Source: Phycisphaeraceae bacterium (GTDB taxonomy: Bacteria; Planctomycetota; Phycisphaerae; Phycisphaerales; Phycisphaeraceae). Taken from it: a stretch of DNA of 5,997 bases. Position numbers and translations under genes: made by a program. Positions 1 through 5,765 of the stretch are shown here, piece by piece. The DNA lies in NCBI GenBank assembly GCA_029260675.1, contig JAJDCV010000401.1, forward strand, positions 1-5,997. The letters are read 5' to 3'. Numbering within the stretch: the stretch's first letter is position 1; every line of letters begins with the position of its first letter. The notes under the pieces are model-generated. The model worked only from the letters and a program-made list of their open reading frames with translations, was not told where the DNA came from and searched no databases.

Positions 1-1585
1 AGACCAGCAGTTGCCTGGCCAGGTTGTCCAGCAGCATCCGGTCGTGGCTGATGATGATCAGCGTGCCCTCGGGGCTGCGGTTCTGCCCATACCCCGCCGC
101 CGGCTCGCAGAAACGACGCAGCGCCTCCTCCAGCCGCTCGGTGCTGGGGATGTCCAGGTGATTGGTCGGCTCATCCAGCACCAGCAGGTTGTGTCCCCCG
201 GCGACCAGACCCGCCAGCACCGCCCGGCTGCGCTCACCGCCTGACAGCACGTTGAGCGGTTTGTCCTGGGTGTCGCCGGGGAACAGGAACGCCCCAGCCA
301 GATCGCGCGCCTCCTGCTCGAGTTGATTCGTCGTAAATGGGCGGAGGTACTCGATCACCGTCCTTGACTGGTCCAGGTGTTCGTGCGTCTGCTTGTAATG
401 ACCGACGTCGACCTGCGACCCGACCCTTGTGTTACCCGCGGTCGGCTCCTGTTCGCCGAGCATGCAGCGGACCACCGTGCTCTTGCCCGCACCGTTAGGC
501 CCGATGATCCCGACCGTGTCGCCGCGCTTGATCGTCACGCTCAGATGATCGAACAGCTTGCGCGTGTCGTACTCGACCCCCAGCTCGTGGGTGATGATGA
601 CGTTGTCGCTGGAACGGGGGCCGACCTTAAACCGCAGCTTCATCGTCTCGAACTCGATCGGTCGATCCAGTGCATCGTCGCGCTTGAACCGGTCGAGCCG
701 CTTCTCCCGGCCCTTGGCCTGCTTGGCACGCTGGCCGGCCTTGTACCGTGCGATGAACGCGGCCTCCTGCTTGATCGCGGTCTGCTGCTTATCGAACGCC
801 CGCTGCTGGGACAGCCGACGCTCGGCACGCTGCTCACGGTACTGCTGGTAGTTCCCCGGGTATTCGACCAGCCGACCCTCTTCCATTTCGTAGATCTTCG
901 TCACCACCCGGTCCAGCACCCAGCGGTCGTGGCTGACCATCAGCACCGCACCGGTGTACGTGGCCAGGAAACCCTCCAGCCACTGGCGGCCCGCGATGTC
1001 CAGGTGATTGGTCGGCTCATCCAATAGCAGCACGTCCGGGTGCGACAGCAGCAGCTTCGCCAGCGCCAGCCGGCCCTTCTGCCCGCCGGACAGGTCCCGG
1101 ACCTTCACCTCAAACACATCATCCGCAAGGCCCAGCCCGTGGAGGATCTGGTCGACCAGGTGATCGGTCGCGTACCCGCCGAGAGCATGGAGCTTGATCT
1201 CCAGCTGCTCGTATTTCTTCATCAGCCGATCCAGCTCATCGCCGCCGGCCTCAGCCATGTCGTGGCTGACCTGTTCGATCTCTTTGTGTAGCCCGTACAA
1301 CTCCGCCAGCGCCGTGCCCGCCTCTTGCCGCAGGGTGTGGTTAAGATTCAGGTCCGGGTCCTGGGTGAGGTACCCCGCCCGGGCACCGCGCGCCAACTGC
1401 ACGTGCCCGCTGTCGGGTTTGAGCCCCGGCCGCTTGGCGATCAGCTTCAGCAGCGTGGACTTCCCGCAGCCGTTGCGCCCGACCATCCCGACGTGCTGCC
1501 CGGCCTCGAGGGTCAGGTTCACCCCATCCAGCACCCGCCGATCGCCGAAGCTCAACACCAGATTTGCGACGCTGACGAGTGCCAT
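1..1585 (-). CDS. ABC-F family ATP-binding cassette protein (C-terminus beyond window)
   Basis: Soluble protein with two ABC ATPase domains and no membrane segment, the arrangement of ABC-F proteins, which in studied members act on the ribosome (EttA/Uup-like factors or antibiotic-resistance factors). I translated 528 residues from the ATG at 1585 (MALVSVANLVLSFGDRRVLD). Domain 1 has Walker A GRNGCGKST (about 36-44), signature LSGGQ (165-169), Walker B with DEPTNHLDI (189-197) and switch SHD (218-220). A charged, helical linker at about 240-325, rich in Lys, Arg and Gln, fits the tRNA-interaction linker of the family. Domain 2 has GPNGAGKST (362-370), LSGGE (447-451), a second DEPTNHLDI (471-479) and SHD (513-515). 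The reading frame is still open at the left edge, so the C-terminal end is missing. No clear Shine-Dalgarno precedes the ATG, but the strand starts at the usual family position. Domain 2 carries an extra loop at about 493-507. The family call is firm; the subfamily and any resistance role are not decided. Confidence 0.95.
   Translation of the reverse strand, partial: MALVSVANLVLSFGDRRVLDGVNLTLEAGQHVGMVGRNGCGKSTLLKLIAKRPGLKPDSGHVQLARGARAGYLTQDPDLNLNHTLRQEAGTALAELYGLHKEIEQVSHDMAEAGGDELDRLMKKYEQLEIKLHALGGYATDHLVDQILHGLGLADDVFEVKVRDLSGGQKGRLALAKLLLSHPDVLLLDEPTNHLDIAGRQWLEGFLATYTGAVLMVSHDRWVLDRVVTKIYEMEEGRLVEYPGNYQQYREQRAERRLSQQRAFDKQQTAIKQEAAFIARYKAGQRAKQAKGREKRLDRFKRDDALDRPIEFETMKLRFKVGPRSSDNVIITHELGVEYDTRKLFDHLSVTIKRGDTVGIIGPNGAGKSTVVRCMLGEQEPTAGNTRVGSQVDVGHYKQTHEHLDQSRTVIEYLRPFTTNQLEQEARDLAGAFLFPGDTQDKPLNVLSGGERSRAVLAGLVAGGHNLLVLDEPTNHLDIPSTERLEEALRRFCEPAAGYGQNRSPEGTLIIISHDRMLLDNLARQLLV
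149..177. repeat. 29-nt perfect direct repeat, copy 1 (second Walker B of the ABC-F gene)
   Basis: Positions 149-177 are identical to 995-1023. Both encode the DEPTNHLDI stretch of a Walker B motif in the same ABC-F gene, on the minus strand, with identical codon choice throughout. The match stops at 148/994 on one side and 178/1024 on the other. Confidence 0.85.
995..1023. repeat. 29-nt perfect direct repeat, copy 2 (first Walker B of the ABC-F gene)
   Basis: Second copy of the identical 29-base stretch at 149-177, lying 846 bases away in the first ATPase domain. The protein motif is conserved in all ABC-F proteins, so the repeat is explained by coding function; the perfect DNA identity is the unusual part. 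Confidence 0.85.
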
Positions 1586-1668
1586 GAGCCACGTAAGGTA
1601 GCAGGTTATGCGCTCCCGATCACCGCACCAGGCACGCTGACCGAAGGACACCTTTTCCCCGGCAAGGC

Positions 1669-1680
1669 GGGCTTAAGCCC
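1669..1680. other. 12-nt palindrome in the gap between the repeat protein and ABC-F genes
   Basis: GGGCTTAAGCCC is a perfect palindrome in the 125-base spacer (1586-1710) between the stop of the PEP-CTERM gene and the start of the ABC-F gene. It could form a short GC hairpin with a TTAA loop or bind a dimeric protein. No T-run follows on either strand, so it is not a classical intrinsic terminator. I see no convincing promoter for the ABC-F gene in this spacer; readthrough from the upstream gene is possible. Confidence 0.3.
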
Positions 1681-1710
1681 CCCGTCCGGGTTGAGCCGTG
1701 TGTTGACCTT

Positions 1711-3387
1711 TCACCCCCGCCGACGCAAGGCCAACGTCGCACCCACAACGGTCATCACCAGCGACCCCGGCTCGGGGACCGTCGCGATGAAGATGCCTTG
1801 GCTGCCGTCGGTGAAACCCAGGTGCAAGGCAAGCTGGCCAGCGTTGTTGAAGGGGGTGCCCCGTCCGTCCTGGGTGCCGGAGGCATCGGCGAGTTGGATG
1901 GTCAGGATCGTGCGCAGGTCGTCGACCAAGGGGTCGTCGTTGACGTCGATGACGTCGTTTTCCCGGGCGACGAGTTGCAGTGTGCCGTCGGGATCGGTCG
2001 CCCAGAGGGCGAAATCGTTCGTGGTGTTCACGCCGGGGCCCGCGAGCCCGCCGATGAAGGCGACCTGACCGGCGTCGTTGATCATGGGTTCGCCCAGCCC
2101 CAGGAACGTGAACCCCGGTCCCAGCGGAGCGGGATCACCGTTTCTTGCAAACAGGTCAAGAGAGCTGTCGGTCCCCAACCAGATACCCCGGTCATTCGTG
2201 GCGTCGATGCCCGGGCCGATGAGCCGACCACTGAACACGACTTGCCCGGCACCGTTGAGGACGGGGTCGCTGGTGAGATCCTGATACGTCACGCCCGGCT
2301 CGGTGCCCGGCGCGTCATTTCCGACTAACGCCAACAGTTGCATCGAACCGGCGGCGCCCAACCAGATACCGTTATCGCCTGAACCGCTTGAGCCTGCGGG
2401 GATCACTGACTTGCGGAACGCGATCTGCCCGGCATCGTTTATGAACGGTCCTATGACCGATTCAATGGATGGAAACGGACCGCGGCCGTATACCATGCCC
2501 GGTCCAGCACCAGGCGCGGGATCGCCGTCACGAGCGACCAGTTGCAGAGTCGAACCGACGGACTTGGACCAGATAGAAGAGCTGTTCGATAGACCCACCC
2601 CCGGGCCCGTGAGGCCGGTTGAAAACACGACCTGCCCGGTGTTGTTGATGACAAAGTTGTTTCTTGTGGGGGAAGTGAATACCACGCCCGGATCAGCGCC
2701 GGGCACGGGATCGCCTCCCCTCACGATCAACTCCGTCGAGCCGGACGCATGGGTCCACAGGCCGCGACGGTTTGATGTATCGACACCCGGGCCGACGAGC
2801 TGGCTCCAGAACGCGGCCTGGCCGTTATCGTTCAGCAGGGTGTTGTCGGTAGAGCTGAAACTAAATATATCGAACTCCACGCCCGGTTCGGTGCCCGGCG
2901 CGGGGTCATTGGCTCTTGCCACAGGTGCCAGGGAGCTAGGGGTGCCAACCCAGACGCCTTTGTTTCTTGAGAGGTTCACCCCCGGGCCGATCAGGTGACC
3001 ACGGAATGAAATCTGCCCGGGCCCGTTGAGCGTGGGTGTGTGCAGGCTGCTGAATACCACGCCCGGCTCCGTGCCCGGCGCGGGGTCACCCCGGCGTGCG
3101 ACCAGTGAAACGGAACCGGCTTGGTGCCCAGACCAGATGCCTCGATCACTTGAGCCATTCAGGCCCGGCCCGGCGAGTCGGCCGATGAAGGCGGTGTTAC
3201 CGGCGTTATCGAGAACGGGGAGGCCGAAACTGCTGAAGACCAATCCCGGCTCGGTGCCGGGCGCGGTGTTACCGGCCAATGCGTGTGTGTTCAAAGTCAC
3301 CGCCGCCTGGACGTCCAGATGAGGCGACAGGATCAGGCATGAAGCCGCTACGGCTGCGGCGCTGGACTTCAGTGGTCTCCCGACCAT
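1711..3387 (-). CDS. Exported NxxGxxAF tandem-repeat protein with PEP-CTERM sorting tail
   Basis: Secreted or surface protein of 558 residues; molecular function unknown. Residues 1-29 are a signal peptide (basic MVGRPLK, then an Ala/Leu-rich core, likely cut near VQA-A). Residues 36-473 hold seven full repeats starting at 36, 97, 157, 222, 285, 353 and 414, followed by a degenerate eighth up to about 535. Each reads roughly A..GDPAPGTEPGV.F, then N..GQ..F, then L.GPGV, GIW and LQLVA, which matches the choice-of-anchor NxxGxxAF repeat proteins (DUF7453-like) of planctomycetes. The C-terminus is VPEP (537-540), a short hydrophobic stretch and RRRG, the PEP-CTERM signal that exosortase systems recognise. 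I chose the ATG at 3387 because GGAGGA lies 9 bases upstream and the signal peptide begins there; a GTG at 3423 in the same frame would only add 12 residues that include the ribosome binding site. Repeat 7 lacks two residues of the GTEPG element and the eighth carries an acidic insert (about 478-490). No exosortase gene is visible here. Confidence 0.9.
   Translation of the reverse strand: MVGRPLKSSAAAVAASCLILSPHLDVQAAVTLNTHALAGNTAPGTEPGLVFSSFGLPVLDNAGNTAFIGRLAGPGLNGSSDRGIWSGHQAGSVSLVARRGDPAPGTEPGVVFSSLHTPTLNGPGQISFRGHLIGPGVNLSRNKGVWVGTPSSLAPVARANDPAPGTEPGVEFDIFSFSSTDNTLLNDNGQAAFWSQLVGPGVDTSNRRGLWTHASGSTELIVRGGDPVPGADPGVVFTSPTRNNFVINNTGQVVFSTGLTGPGVGLSNSSSIWSKSVGSTLQLVARDGDPAPGAGPGMVYGRGPFPSIESVIGPFINDAGQIAFRKSVIPAGSSGSGDNGIWLGAAGSMQLLALVGNDAPGTEPGVTYQDLTSDPVLNGAGQVVFSGRLIGPGIDATNDRGIWLGTDSSLDLFARNGDPAPLGPGFTFLGLGEPMINDAGQVAFIGGLAGPGVNTTNDFALWATDPDGTLQLVARENDVIDVNDDPLVDDLRTILTIQLADASGTQDGRGTPFNNAGQLALHLGFTDGSQGIFIATVPEPGSLVMTVVGATLALRRRG
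1783..3282 (-). repeat. Coding tandem repeats of the NxxGxxAF protein (7 full plus 1 degenerate)
   Basis: The DNA counterpart of the protein repeats, with units of about 180-204 bases. The best conserved part encodes GDPAPGTEPGV and appears on the plus strand as variants of a segment containing GTGCCCGGCGCG, for example near 2293, 2890 and 3070. Units are diverged at DNA level apart from this element, so the array is old rather than freshly amplified. Confidence 0.85.
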
Positions 3388-3396
3388 GGTTCTCTC

Positions 3397-3402
3397 TCCT
3401 CC
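3397..3402 (-). promoter_or_regulatory. Ribosome binding site of the PEP-CTERM gene
   Basis: GGAGGA on the minus strand, 9 bases before the ATG at 3387. It decides this start over the upstream in-frame GTG at 3423, and is the strongest Shine-Dalgarno sequence in the window. Confidence 0.75.
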
Positions 3403-3445
3403 GAAAAAGATGTCACTACGCACGAATCTGGCCCAAAGGCAATTA

Positions 3446-3460
3446 GTTCATTAGATGAAC
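3446..3460. promoter_or_regulatory. Perfect dyad overlapping the -10 element and start point, candidate operator
   Basis: GTTCAT-TAG-ATGAAC is an exact 6-base inverted repeat with a 3-base centre. It overlaps the downstream half of the proposed -10 element and the predicted start point of the PEP-CTERM gene, the typical place for a repressor site. It could alternatively form a small hairpin at the 5' end of the transcript. No regulator gene is present in the window. Confidence 0.4.
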
Positions 3461-3486
3461 ATATCAGGGTACCCACTGGATATCAA
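3458..3486 (-). promoter_or_regulatory. Candidate sigma-70-like promoter of the PEP-CTERM gene
   Basis: On the minus strand TTGATA (3486-3481, five of six consensus bases), a 17-base spacer and TATGTT (3463-3458, four of six). The predicted start point is near 3451, giving a leader of about 63 bases that ends in the GGAGGA ribosome binding site. Planctomycete promoter consensus is not well defined, so this is inference from position and spacing. Confidence 0.5.
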
Positions 3487-3617
3487 GCAGAAAGCGACAG
3501 TGAAACCACAATTTTTGGCAGAGATTTAGCCTGACACGAGCAGGGTGTGGATATGCTGATCCTGGGTCTGGTTTTGGGGGTCGGGCTTGCCCGGAGGACA
3601 GAACCGGGCTGGTTTAA

Positions 3618-4056
3618 TCAGACCCAGCGGCGGGCACGTTGCTGGTAGGCGAGGTACGCCTCGCCGAAGCGCTCGGTCAGCATCGCCTCTTCGACCCGGA
3701 TGAACAGCACGGTAATCAGCCATGCAAAAAAAGGCGGGACCAGCAGGCAACTGACCGAACCCAGCAGGACCGCGACGCCGAACAACACGATGACCAGGCT
3801 CAGGTACATCGGGTTGCGTGTGAAGTGGTAGAGGCCTTGGGTCACGAGGGCTGACGATTCCTTGAACGGCTTGATCGCGGTCCTGTGTTTGCGGAACAAG
3901 CCTGCAGCGTAGAGGAGGACAGCGAACCCGGCGGCGATGGGGGCCAGACCGGGTAGCACCAGGGCACCTCAAGCCAGTACGCGCCCGGTGCGAAATAATG
4001 CAGGCCGATCATGGTGAGCAGAGCGGTGAAGAAGTAGACCGGGGGCGTTGACGCAT
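3618..4056 (-). pseudogene. Isoprenylcysteine carboxyl methyltransferase-like membrane protein, frameshifted
   Basis: The longest open piece, GTG 3959 to the TGA at 3618, gives 113 residues with two hydrophobic segments (VLLYAAGLF region and the LSLVIVLFGVAVLLG region), GLYHFTRNPMYL and EEAMLTERFGEAYLAYQ..ARRW. These are the marks of the ICMT/PEMT-like family of small integral membrane S-adenosylmethionine-dependent methyltransferases, usually about 150 residues. An in-frame TGA (3971-3969) sits just upstream. The missing N-terminal part continues in another frame: VYFFTALLTMIGLHYFAPGAYWLEVPW, positions about 4039-3959 (written here as motif VYFF...HYFAP...WLEVPW). A third frame supplies the start, ATG 4056 with AGGA 8 bases upstream, reading MRQRP. 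Adding one base in the C-run (4041-4045) and one near 3956-3958 restores an unbroken frame of 146 residues. As it stands the ATG at 4056 gives only 15 codons. It is a decayed gene or carries two sequence errors; the substrate is unknown in either case. Confidence 0.75.
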
Positions 4057-4075
4057 AGCGGGTGTCCTATATTTT
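4048..4075 (+). promoter_or_regulatory. Weak candidate promoter of the porin gene
   Basis: TTGACG (4048-4053), 16-base spacer and TATTTT (4070-4075) on the plus strand. The -35 element matches five of six consensus bases, the -10 element only four. If used, it would give a leader of about 220 bases for the porin and would begin inside the ancestral methyltransferase-like gene. I saw no better candidate between 4076 and 4302. Confidence 0.25.
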
Positions 4076-4083
4076 GGCTATAG
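4067..4083. promoter_or_regulatory. Dyad CTATA-N7-TATAG in the divergent intergenic region
   Basis: CTATATTTTGGCTATAG is a perfect 5-base inverted repeat with a 7-base centre, only 11 bases upstream of the ancestral start of the methyltransferase-like gene and overlapping its AGGA ribosome binding site by two bases. It is AT-rich in a GC-rich neighbourhood, so it may contain -10 elements for one or both divergent genes or bind a regulator. Confidence 0.3.
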
Positions 4084-4194
4084 ACGAACTGAAACCAGTG
4101 TTCTAAAGCAGGGCGTAGATTATAGCTTGTTTCTCGGGGTCTAATCCTGATCTTCGACGGCTTTCGTCCGGCGTTTGCTACTCATGTACAGCCA

Positions 4195-4227
4195 CGACGG
4201 GCGATCTGTGTTGTATCCGCCCCGTCG
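4195..4227 (+). other. Leader hairpin upstream of the porin gene
   Basis: CGACGGG (4195-4201) pairs with CCCGTCG (4221-4227), extended inward by CG (4202-4203) with CG (4218-4219) across a one-base bulge, leaving a loop of about 14 bases. It lies 76 bases before the porin ATG, with no T-run after it, so it is more likely a leader structure than a terminator. No known riboswitch is recognised. Confidence 0.35.
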
Positions 4228-4302
4228 GCGCTAGGGGTCGCGATATCGGGAAAGGAGCCCGGCCGCGCTCTCACAATCAAGAAAAGGAAAAGCGGTTCCG
4301 TC

Positions 4303-5667
4303 ATGAATAAGTGCATGGGTATCGTCTCGGGGTATTTCAGGGTGACTTGCGGCGTTTTCATGGCCGTGTTTGTCTGTGGGTTTTACGGGATCGCATCTGC
4401 GGCGGACGACCTCAGGCTGAACACCATGCAACTCGAGCTGGACGATTTACAGCGCCAGATCCGGGAGGTCCAGTCACTGAAAAACCAATCCTGGCTTAAC
4501 GAGCGCCGGGGCGAGGAGGTCAAGGCCCTGATCCGGGAAGTCCTCTCGGACGCCGACACCCGCGCCGCGCTACTCAGCGAAGAATTCACCTGCTACTACG
4601 ACAACGGCTTCATCATCCGCGACGCCGACACCTTCCTGCTGAAGATCTGCAGCTACACGCAGTTCAGATACCTCAACAACAACGCACCCGCCGCGGCCGA
4701 CGACGAGGAGGGGGGCTTTCAGACCCGCAGGCTGGCGCTGATGTTTTCGGGGTATATCGGGTCGCCGCGCGTGTCGTACATGATCATGCCCACGTTCAGC
4801 CGATCCACCGGTGTGGCCCGGTTCGAGTACGCCTTCATCAAGTACAAGGTCGACGACATCTGGGAGGTGATGGCGGGACAGTTCAAGGCCCCGTTCGGCC
4901 GAGAGTGGCTGACCAGTGCCAGGCTCCAGCCGATGGTTGAGCGGTCTTACGTCAATTCGCTGTTCACCTCGCTCTATGTCCAGGGCGTCCAGGCCACACG
5001 ACAGGGCGAAGACACCCGCCTGCGCCTCTCGCTGCACAACGGGACCTGGGGCTGGAACACCAACTTCGACGCCGACCGCACCGACTACGCCGTCGGTGTC
5101 CGCGGTGATTGGAAGATATTTGGCAACTGGAAGCAGTTCAAAGATACCGTCGGCTGGGCCGGGGACGACGGCCTGCTGCTGGGCGGCGCGCTTCAATTCG
5201 ACCGCGGCGAGACCGGCAACGGCACCATGACCCCCGACATCCTCAAATACACCTGCGATATCAGCCGCGAGGGCGACGGCTGGAACCTCTTCGCCGCATT
5301 CACCGGCCGACAGATCGAGTCCAACGACTCGCCGAGTATCATCGACGCCGACCAGTGGGGGGCCGTCCTCCAGGGCGGCATCTTCATCATCCCCGACAAG
5401 GTCGATCTCTACGCTCGCTATGAGTGGGTCGACTCCGACGGCGTCGCCTTCAAGCAGTCCACCGGTGTCACCACCGCAACCGACGACGATGTGGCACAAC
5501 TAATCACCCTCGGCACCAACGTCTTCCTCAGAGGCCACAACACCAAGCTCTCATTCGACGTCGTCCACGCCTTCAACGGCCTACCTCACACCGACACCGG
5601 CGCAGGCTTACGCGCATCGGGCGGCCCTTCGACCACCCTGCGCAGCCAGGTGCAGATCTCGTTTTGA
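4303..5667 (+). CDS. Outer-membrane beta-barrel porin, OprO/OprP-like
   Basis: Predicted outer-membrane channel of 454 residues for passage of small, possibly anionic, solutes. Residues 1-33 form a signal peptide (hydrophobic core about 17-30, cut near ASA-A). Residues 40-92 are polar and helical with heptad-like spacing (LELDDLQRQIREVQSL), as in the N-terminal coiled coil of planctomycete porins. The barrel starts with NGFIIRDADTFLLKI..YTQFRY (101-123), the element common in the phosphate-selective porin O/P family, followed by F.TRRL...F.GYI (139-152), GQFKAPFGREWL (192-203), many alternating hydrophobic/aromatic strands with Asp/Gly/Asn-rich turns, and the terminal Phe (QVQISF) used for barrel insertion. 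Length fits the family. ATG 4303 is chosen since it gives a full signal peptide; AAGGA ends 14 bases upstream, rather far. Internal ATG at 4315 is possible. Mature Cys at 97, 116 and 318 are unusual. Phosphate specificity is not shown by the sequence and no phosphate-regulon genes are adjacent. Confidence 0.85.
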   Translation: MNKCMGIVSGYFRVTCGVFMAVFVCGFYGIASAADDLRLNTMQLELDDLQRQIREVQSLKNQSWLNERRGEEVKALIREVLSDADTRAALLSEEFTCYYDNGFIIRDADTFLLKICSYTQFRYLNNNAPAAADDEEGGFQTRRLALMFSGYIGSPRVSYMIMPTFSRSTGVARFEYAFIKYKVDDIWEVMAGQFKAPFGREWLTSARLQPMVERSYVNSLFTSLYVQGVQATRQGEDTRLRLSLHNGTWGWNTNFDADRTDYAVGVRGDWKIFGNWKQFKDTVGWAGDDGLLLGGALQFDRGETGNGTMTPDILKYTCDISREGDGWNLFAAFTGRQIESNDSPSIIDADQWGAVLQGGIFIIPDKVDLYARYEWVDSDGVAFKQSTGVTTATDDDVAQLITLGTNVFLRGHNTKLSFDVVHAFNGLPHTDTGAGLRASGGPSTTLRSQVQISF

Positions 5668-5720
5668 GTAGCTTATTTAACGGCTTCTGTGTAACTCATG
5701 GGCGGCCGCTTTACCCTTAG

Positions 5721-5737
5721 CCCCGGCTCTGCCGGGG
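5721..5737. terminator. GC hairpin between convergent genes, possible bidirectional terminator
   Basis: CCCCGGC-TCT-GCCGGGG is a perfect 7-base stem with a 3-base loop, 53 bases after the porin stop and 28 bases after the hydrolase stop on the opposite strand. Its place between convergent genes fits a shared transcription end. No T-run follows in either direction, so it is not a canonical intrinsic terminator; it could also protect 3' ends. Confidence 0.5.
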
Positions 5738-5765
5738 GATTGGCCTAAGATAATCGGCGAGAGTA

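Noticed and set aside
377..1027. Open plus-strand frame of 216 codons opposite the ABC-F gene.
   Set aside because: It is the antisense of Walker and linker regions; motifs such as DVQVIGRLIQ arise twice simply because they oppose the two DEPTNHLDI motifs.
1325..2998. Several open plus-strand frames opposite the ABC-F start and the repeat protein, with repeated TPGSVPGAGS-like motifs.
   Set aside because: The repeats are the reverse complement of codons for GDPAPGTEPGV; the minus-strand frame has a signal peptide, ribosome binding site and PEP-CTERM tail.
1783..3282. Regularly spaced repeats that could suggest a CRISPR array.
   Set aside because: The units are about 180-204 bases, diverged, multiples of three and in frame within one open reading frame, so they are coding repeats.
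3467..3474. GGGTACCC palindrome in the spacer of the PEP-CTERM promoter, flanked by ATATC and GATAT.
   Set aside because: The flanking arms are unevenly spaced (1 and 4 bases) and an 8-base palindrome alone is expected by chance; not strong enough for a separate operator call.
3570..3597. Short GC inverted repeat (CGGGCTTGCCCG) after the methyltransferase-like gene as a terminator.
   Set aside because: The loop would have only two to four bases, the stem is short and no T-run follows on the minus strand.
3526..3972. Open minus-strand frame of 148 codons overlapping the methyltransferase-like gene.
   Set aside because: Arg/Pro-rich with no hydrophobic segments or motifs; the overlapping frame carries RNPMYL and ARRW. 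It is a shadow of that gene.
4286..4299. GGAA...TTCC hairpin just before the porin start that might hide its ribosome binding site.
   Set aside because: Only four pairs with a six-base loop; too weak to claim control of translation.
4570..5499. A long open frame of 309 codons on the minus strand opposite the porin.
   Set aside because: It is Val/Glu/Gly-rich low-complexity sequence without domains, and the plus-strand frame has a signal peptide, porin motifs and terminal Phe. High GC at third positions explains the open antisense frame.
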